NCBI RefSeq assembly: GCF_011516735.1
Contig: NZ_WOSX01000027.1
Span: 1 to 48,070, forward strand
From: Acetobacter fallax
Lineage (GTDB): Bacteria > Pseudomonadota > Alphaproteobacteria > Acetobacterales > Acetobacteraceae
Length of the DNA: 48,070 nucleotides
Reading direction: 5' to 3'
The stretch's first letter is position 1. Each line of letters starts with the position of its first letter. The notes under the pieces are model-generated. The model was not told the origin of the DNA and made no database searches. It saw nothing but the letters and a program-made list of their open reading frames with translations. Positions 43,389 through 48,070 of the stretch are shown in pieces. The translations under genes and the position numbers were made by a program.

Positions 43389-43717
43389 CGGATACCTCTC
43401 GCGGCTCAATCTCTAAGCGTCAGGAACAGCTCAGAGTTCCACACAAAGCCCCCCACCAAAGCGAGACAGGGCGTTTCGCTGTTCACAGCGCCACCGGCCA
43501 TCGCCGACCTGTAACCTGGTGAAAAGTCACAGCAGACTCAGAAGGTGATTATGATCCGGACAGACAAGGTCCGGTCCGGATGACACAAAAGCTCCATCAC
43601 AGGTGACGACGGGAAAATAACCCGACACTGTTACCATACAGGCTATACGACAAAGAAATCGCAGTGATCATCCGGGTCCGGATGCCAGGATGGAAACAAC
43701 AGTAAGCAGGACGCACC
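43389..43717. other. Divergent upstream region of two small genes
   Basis: 329 bases. Only a small hairpin around GATCCGGAC/GTCCGGTCC (43556-43580) is visible. No gene or repeat seen. Confidence 0.4.
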
Positions 43718-43975
43718 ATGGCCCTCGAAGAGCGAATCATCTTCCAGCCCTACACATGGAAGAAAGGCGGTCGCCGACCCGTTCTTGAACCCGGAACCCC
43801 GATCGCCTGTCGTGATGCTGAAGAAGGTCTGCGTCGGCTTGAAAAGGTTCGGTCGGGGCAAATCAGCGTGGATGGCGCACAGGTCGTCAGGATCGCAGTT
43901 GACGACGAAGCCGGAGATTACGACGAGCCTGAGTATCTGGGAAGCGTGGGGGATGTGCCAGACACAGAGAGGTAG
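43718..43975 (+). CDS. Small soluble protein of unknown function
   Basis: 85 residues with no signal peptide or membrane segment: EERIIFQPYTWKKGGRRPVL, then DAEEGLRRLEKVRSGQISVD and an acidic tail (DDEAGDYDEPEYLG). The composition suggests a small folded alpha/beta protein. The ATG follows AGGA with about eight bases between. A single gene, not in an evident operon. Confidence 0.6.
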   Translation: MALEERIIFQPYTWKKGGRRPVLEPGTPIACRDAEEGLRRLEKVRSGQISVDGAQVVRIAVDDEAGDYDEPEYLGSVGDVPDTER

Positions 43976-44164
43976 AAAAATCCCGGCCTGGTGGCCGGGT
44001 CAGATCCCGAACGTCGGCGGACCACCTGTCGGGCCCCTCGCAGCCGCGTAACTCGTCTCAGCCTTCATCACCCTTAACTGACGATACGCACAGGTCTGCC
44101 GCGCGGCATATGGCCCGGCCGGCGCGTGGCTGAGGTATTCCGCCGGCATCGCTTCAGGTGCAGC

Positions 44165-44395
44165 CTACAGCGACTGCCGATTCTGCCTCGGTGATCGAAT
44201 CCTTCCGATCTGGCGAGTGAGTTCACGTATCGTGCCCGCCAGAGCCGAGATGATAACCGAAAGTATTCGTATCTTTCGGGCATTATCCTTTGGGTTGCCC
44301 TCTTTCAGTTTTCCGGTGAGTTCTGCGACCTGCGTTTCGAGTAACTCTATTCGCCGGATTAACTCATCGTGTTTTTTGTCAGTGATGTCCGCCAT
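44165..44395 (-). CDS. Small coiled-coil protein
   Basis: 76 residues. An N-terminal heptad pattern (DELIRRIELLETQVAELTGK) is followed by a linker, a moderately hydrophobic helix (RILSVIISALAGTIRELTRQ) and a basic tail. It may form a trimer or dimer; the function is unknown. AGGAGG lies seven bases before the ATG, good support for translation. Confidence 0.6.
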   Translation of the reverse strand: MADITDKKHDELIRRIELLETQVAELTGKLKEGNPKDNARKIRILSVIISALAGTIRELTRQIGRIRSPRQNRQSL

Positions 44396-44724
44396 GATGC
44401 CGCCTCCTGCGCCGCAAATGGTGAACTCTTTGCATCGCGCGATGTGCCTGTCTGGCTAAAAATCCGGCTTACTTCAATATCCGGAGCTTCTGCGAAGAAG
44501 GAATAAGGCTTCGTCTGCTGCCTGGACCGGACGCAGCTTGCGGTCCGCTGGTCCGGGCATGTGTGAAGAGGTGAGGCGCCCGCCGCCTGTTCCCGATTCG
44601 ACCGGCACGGATATGGCCCGGATTTGTATGCGTCGCGACGTGCCAACCCATACCGTTTTGCACCGATATGAACGGTAACGAAATTACGGAACACTGATAA
44701 AATGCCAGAAATCCAGGAAAACCG
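44396..44724. other. Intergenic region upstream of the coiled-coil gene
   Basis: 329 bases. One long imperfect hairpin is visible at about 44519-44559 (TGCCTGGACC with GGTCCGGGCA and an inner GGAC/GTCC pair). Open frames on the minus strand here are not protein-like. Confidence 0.4.
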
Positions 44725-44799
44725 TGGTGGGTGCGACAGGGATTGAACCTGTGACCCCCGCCGTGTGAAGGCGATGCTCTACCGCTGAGCTACGCACCC
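44725..44799 (-). tRNA. tRNA-Val (anticodon CAC)
   Basis: Read on the minus strand: acceptor GGGTGCG/CGCACCC, D arm GCTCAGCGGTAGAGC, anticodon arm TCGCC-TTCACAC-GGCGG with anticodon CAC (reads GUG), T arm ACAGG-TTCAATC-CCTGT, discriminator A and an encoded CCA. 75 bases, all four arms pair, no intron. No attachment site or integrase is seen beside it. Confidence 0.95.
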
Positions 44800-44871
44800 C
44801 GGTCCCGGTGGACCTGCTCATACCCAACGGCACCGGCATAAGCAAGCCACGGCGAGCCTTTTTCTCACCCC

Positions 44872-46881
44872 TTACTTCAGTGGCGTCAGAATCTGCCCCA
44901 GCACATCCGGCGCACCCGCCACCCGCTCCAGATGCGGATAGCGCAGCCCCAGATGATAAGAGATCGTCACCGTCCGGAACCGGTCCCGCGCCTGCACCAG
45001 CAGCGTAATCGGGTCTTTGTCCGGAGCCTTCGTCGCCGTGATCAGATCCGACAGATCATCCGCGTCAAACGCCACGCCATTCACCGCCACAATCGTCTCA
45101 TCCGCCGCAAGCCCCGCCTGCCATGCCGGGCTGCCCCACTCCACATTTGTCAGCACGCCCTTGCCATCCACCGTGAAGCCAAGTGAAAAATCGAAATTAC
45201 GCGCCTTCTTCAGCGCTTCCACAGCCTTCAGATAAGGCGAGGCCGTCTCCGTATAAACCAGCTTATACCCGCCCCGCGTCAGACCATCGAGCGGCGCCCG
45301 CAGGCGCGGACGATCCAGCCGCGTCCGCAAAAACGATGCCCAGTCATAAGGAACAACCCCGTTCAGCGCCGCCACCACATCGTCAAACGTATAGGTCCGC
45401 GTCACATAGCTCCCCGGATCAACCCCGAAAAACGCTTTCGCGAAATCGTTCAGTGACTTCTGCCCACCCGTCTTTTCACGAATCAGCGTGTCCGCGTCCA
45501 GCCACACAAGCTGCCCCTCGGAGTAATAATCCTCACTCCGCTGCCAGCTCCGCCAGGACAGCGGCGCCCGCTGCGAAATAATCGGATCATTCGTCGTGTC
45601 TTCCAGCGGCCGCCAGGTCCGCCCGGCCCGCCGGTCATAAACCGCCGCCACCATCGCAATCGCATCCAGCGTCTGCGCCGGCGTCATCAGGCCTGCCCGC
45701 GCCGCCAGAACATAGCCCCAGTACTGCGTCTGCCCCTCATAAACCCAGAGCATCGACCCGCGCTGCGGCGTGTTGAAATCCGGCGCCCACAAATCAGCGG
45801 GACGCCGGAACTTGCCATTCCAGCTATGGGTATATTCATGCGCCAGAAGATCCTTCACCGGGAACGTCTTATCCCATTTCGTGAAATATCCCGGCGGCCC
45901 GCTGTTCTCGCTCGACCGGTGATGCTCCAGCCCGATCCCGCCAAGCTCGTTCGTCAGCGCCAGCAGAAAATCATAGTGGTCATAATGATGCGTCCCGAAC
46001 AGCAGCCCGGCCTGCACCACCAGCGCACGGTGCAGATCAGTCTGCGCCGCCGTCGCCGCCAGCCATTCCGGCCGGTCCGCGATAACATTCAGCGCAACCG
46101 GCGTCTCACCCGGTTTGCTCAGCTCAATCCGCCGGAAATACTGCCCGGAGAAAACAGGTGAATCCACCAGCGTATTGAACGGCACCGTCCCGAACGTCAC
46201 CGTGTCGCCCACCGCCGGCCCCGAAGCCCGCAGCGCCGTCCCATACTGCCATCCATGCGGCAATGTCAGCTTTACACTGTAAGGAATGTCGCGCGTGAAA
46301 TAACCCGCCGGATACAGCGCAACCATATTCCACTGCACATTCACCATCTCAGGCGTCATCACCACACGCCCCATCTTCGGCGTGATCGGCGTCAGAACCT
46401 GAAACGAAACGTCCACATCCTTCGCGCCCGCCGGCACCGCAATGTGAAACGCATTCACATTCACCGTATCCCGCACCCAGGGAACCGTCTTTCCGCCAGA
46501 TTTCACTCCGATGCCGCCAACCTCGGCAATCGGACCGCCAGGCGAATGATGGCCCGGCAGCCATGACGGATACAGCAGAACCACATCGCCACCTTTCTCC
46601 GTCACCGAAGCGGGCAGGGGAACCCGCTCGGACACCGAGAGAACATGCCGGTCCAGATCCGTCGCCGTCACGGCAAGCTCAACCGTGCCCGGATAAGCAA
46701 CATCCTTCGCCACCGGAATCACCGGCGGCAGCGCAACCGGCTGCGGCCCGTCCGAGGCCCGCGCACCCGAACCACACAGCGCCGAAACACACAACGCAGA
46801 CATCGCAACAGAACCTGAAAGCCCCAATAATCTCTTACGCACAGACTGCCCCTGAAACGGAATGGAAGCGGAAAACACCAT
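44872..46881 (-). CDS. M61-family metallopeptidase (glycyl aminopeptidase-like) with C-terminal PDZ domain
   Basis: 669 residues from ATG 46881; a signal peptide of about 38 residues follows (VRKRLLGLSGSVAMSALCVS, cut near ARA). The N-terminal beta domain is followed by the catalytic domain with HEYTH at 348-352 and the third zinc ligand Glu in WVYEGQTQYWG, then a PDZ domain near the end (FTVDGKGVLTNVEWGSPAWQ, GLAADETIVAVNGVAFDADD). It cleaves peptides, preferring N-terminal Gly or Ala in studied members, in the periplasm. The upstream extension to 46989 runs through a tandem repeat and is not likely coding. It is divergent from the small membrane protein gene. Confidence 0.9.
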   Translation of the reverse strand: MVFSASIPFQGQSVRKRLLGLSGSVAMSALCVSALCGSGARASDGPQPVALPPVIPVAKDVAYPGTVELAVTATDLDRHVLSVSERVPLPASVTEKGGDVVLLYPSWLPGHHSPGGPIAEVGGIGVKSGGKTVPWVRDTVNVNAFHIAVPAGAKDVDVSFQVLTPITPKMGRVVMTPEMVNVQWNMVALYPAGYFTRDIPYSVKLTLPHGWQYGTALRASGPAVGDTVTFGTVPFNTLVDSPVFSGQYFRRIELSKPGETPVALNVIADRPEWLAATAAQTDLHRALVVQAGLLFGTHHYDHYDFLLALTNELGGIGLEHHRSSENSGPPGYFTKWDKTFPVKDLLAHEYTHSWNGKFRRPADLWAPDFNTPQRGSMLWVYEGQTQYWGYVLAARAGLMTPAQTLDAIAMVAAVYDRRAGRTWRPLEDTTNDPIISQRAPLSWRSWQRSEDYYSEGQLVWLDADTLIREKTGGQKSLNDFAKAFFGVDPGSYVTRTYTFDDVVAALNGVVPYDWASFLRTRLDRPRLRAPLDGLTRGGYKLVYTETASPYLKAVEALKKARNFDFSLGFTVDGKGVLTNVEWGSPAWQAGLAADETIVAVNGVAFDADDLSDLITATKAPDKDPITLLVQARDRFRTVTISYHLGLRYPHLERVAGAPDVLGQILTPLK

Positions 46882-46951
46882 GCAACCACGCCCCTCAGTT
46901 GCACGCAATCCACCCTCCGTCAGTGACTTCCGCCCCACATGCCCGTAAGAC

Positions 46952-46995
46952 AACGCCCACAGGCAAACGCCCATCAGGCAAACGCCCATCAGGCA
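46952..46995. repeat. Short tandem repeat, 15-bp unit, three copies
   Basis: AACGCCCATCAGGCA at 46966-46980 and 46981-46995 (identical), preceded by a 14-base variant at 46952-46965. It lies between the divergent M61 peptidase and small membrane protein genes, within their promoter region. Confidence 0.8.
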
Positions 46996-47025
46996 ATCGC
47001 AGACCCAGCCAGCAGAGGACCACCC

Positions 47026-47286
47026 ATGACCAACGGGACAAGCCGGAACAACGCCCTGCTGGAAAAAATCAGGCAGGCCAATGGCGGACGCAGCCTGTTC
47101 GCGAGCGCCATCTGCTTCTGTGGCGCCATGGCGATGCTCGGCTTCGCAAACATGCTCTGCCGCTTCGGCCTGAATATCGACCTGACCTACCTCCTGCCCT
47201 GGATGATCGGCGGCACCGTTCTCTGGCTCTTCGTGCCCCCGCTCATCCTCTGGCTCTGGACAGGAACCCCGTCCGGAAAGCGTTAA
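47026..47286 (+). CDS. Small membrane protein with two TM helices
   Basis: 86 residues. The N-terminus (MTNGTSRNNALLEKIRQANG) is hydrophilic. Two hydrophobic helices follow (LFASAICFCGAMAMLGFANM and YLLPWMIGGTVLWLFVPPLI) and a short basic tail. The ATG at 47026 has AGAGGA about seven bases upstream; the longer frame from 46939 is translated tandem repeat. Function unknown. Confidence 0.65.
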   Translation: MTNGTSRNNALLEKIRQANGGRSLFASAICFCGAMAMLGFANMLCRFGLNIDLTYLLPWMIGGTVLWLFVPPLILWLWTGTPSGKR

Positions 47287-47974
47287 ATCAGACCAGACGC
47301 ATCGTTATCGCGGAAAACAGCCCCCGATCGCCTCCGCAACCCGCCCCGACGCAAACCCGTCCGTCAATATGGCCCGGACAGCCGAAAACCTGCTTGCCTT
47401 TCCTCTGTTCATGGTACAGTCGTTAACAATAATAAAATGTAACATAAGAAAAGGCCGTAGCGATGACGTCAGCATCGGACAGCTATCTCTGATATTCCCG
47501 CATGCTGGCATAAAATCGAAGTCTTCATCCCGGTCGCCCACAAACTCGCGGCGGAAACAAAAGCAGAAGATTTCAAGGCCCTTAAAAAAGGCGATTATAC
47601 CGTTTGCAAATAAGACGGCCCGGGACGCCAGATCGACAACAGGCCGAAGGTTCGGCCTGCAGCTCCGGGAGGGGGCATCCTGCAAGGAGTGGTGTTGGAC
47701 GCCATGCGCACGTTCCTGTCATTCAGGCAGGACAGTCCATTTCCCGGAAGCGGACATTGAAGTGCATTTGCCGAATGGCTGGGTTGGGGGGGGAAGCAGA
47801 ATGTCGGCTATCGAGAAGTGTGACAATCAAATTGGATATTACTCTCAAGTGCAGTCGCGAGAACTTACCGCCATCTCGAGAGCTGCTCATGAGATCAATG
47901 CCCATTGAGACGAGCATCACGACCTACGATAACATCAAAATGAGGCGCTTATAACTATTTAGAGCATAATCCGA
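47287..47974. other. Probable decayed region before an insertion element
   Basis: About 690 bases without a convincing intact gene. A plus-strand stretch at about 47502-47613 reads WHKIEVFIPVAHKLAAETKA then EDFKALKKGDYTVCK and a stop, with good protein character but no start, like the end of a truncated gene. A G8 run lies near 47790. AT-rich patches are more frequent than in the rest of the window. The likely outer end of an IS630-type element begins near 47962. Confidence 0.4.
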
Positions 47975-48070
47975 TCAGTCTGGTTCATATCCGGCGGCGG
48001 TGAAGCACGCTGCGGCCTGGCGATGAGAGATATCGTCAATTGCTCCACAGACGGTATCTTGAAGAGCGTC
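47975..48070 (-). CDS. IS630-like transposase, C-terminal end (cut by window edge)
   Basis: Minus-strand frame entering at the right edge encodes ALQDTVCGAIDDISHRQAAA, then CFTAAGYEPD and a stop at 47975-47977. The ending (a helix followed by xxYFxxxGYxxD) is the usual C-terminus of IS630-family transposases in alphaproteobacteria. Ten bases after the stop the sequence GAGCATAATCC, preceded by TA at 47960-47961, fits the end and TA target site of such an element. Only 31 residues are visible, so whether the copy is intact cannot be told. Confidence 0.45.
   Translation of the reverse strand, partial: DALQDTVCGAIDDISHRQAAACFTAAGYEPD

Noticed and set aside
46881..46989. N-terminal extension of the M61 peptidase to 46989
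   Set aside because: The added residues (MGVCLMGVCL and so on) are translated tandem repeat; the signal peptide begins properly at 46881.
47785..47800. G8 homopolymer as a phase-variation tract
   Set aside because: It does not lie in any gene that can be supported.
1..48070. CRISPR arrays, rRNA genes, prophage genes or toxin-antitoxin pairs
   Set aside because: No regularly spaced repeats, rRNA signatures, phage structural genes or convincing toxin-antitoxin pairs were found on reading both strands.

Overview
The window looks like a chromosomal segment of an acetic acid bacterium or close relative (Acetobacteraceae, Rhodospirillales). This rests on the GC-rich genes with strong G/C third-position bias, the gene content (GntP gluconate permease, FAD-linked hydroxyacid oxidase, Sua5, PepA-HolC pair, MlaEF, several small lipoproteins) and GC-rich palindromic intergenic repeats. 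The genus cannot be fixed from sequence alone. No rRNA, CRISPR array, replication origin or complete insertion sequence is present. There is one tRNA (Val, anticodon CAC).

Layout. 1-3300: 3' end of a cobyric acid synthase gene, an AT-flanked glycosyltransferase-like gene and an MFS exporter. 3.4-4.9 kb: a MITE-like palindromic repeat, a two-domain rhodanese and a bidirectional terminator. 4.9-10.2 kb: leftward TonB-dependent receptor plus periplasmic TPR protein, preceded by an AT-rich HTH regulator, probably a transferred locus. 10.5-20.1 kb: FAD oxidase, CPBP protease, the cysQ-sua5-coiled-coil operon, divergent pepA-holC, an aldo/keto reductase, and a lipoprotein gene carrying an in-frame MITE insertion. 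20.2-27.7 kb: GNAT and DHA2-type MFS, GntP permease, a GT-C membrane glycosyltransferase, and a lipoprotein, PLP dehydratase and ABM-domain operon. 28.4-33.2 kb: PIG-V-like mannosyltransferase, MlaE-MlaF and UDP-glucose dehydrogenase. 33.9-37.1 kb: small membrane protein, then an IclR regulator, GlcG/HbpS-like protein and MFS exporter cassette. 37.2-41.0 kb: an SbcCD/YhaNO-like nuclease-ATPase pair. 41.2-44.4 kb: a run of very small proteins, including an Arg10/polyproline exported peptide and a Gly-rich lipoprotein. 44.7-47.3 kb: tRNA-Val, an M61 peptidase and a small membrane protein. The last 0.8 kb is decayed sequence ending in an IS630-like transposase C-terminus cut by the window edge.

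The two most unusual signals are not ordinary genes. One is a family of composite palindromic repeats (about 40 to 420 bp, at least eight units, all intergenic); its best copy at 41.8-42.25 kb carries 70-bp inverted arms around a core with its own hairpins. The other is a 162-bp MITE with 18-bp terminal inverted repeats and a TAA target duplication. It sits in the signal-peptide region of a lipoprotein gene and keeps the reading frame exactly, adding 55 residues.
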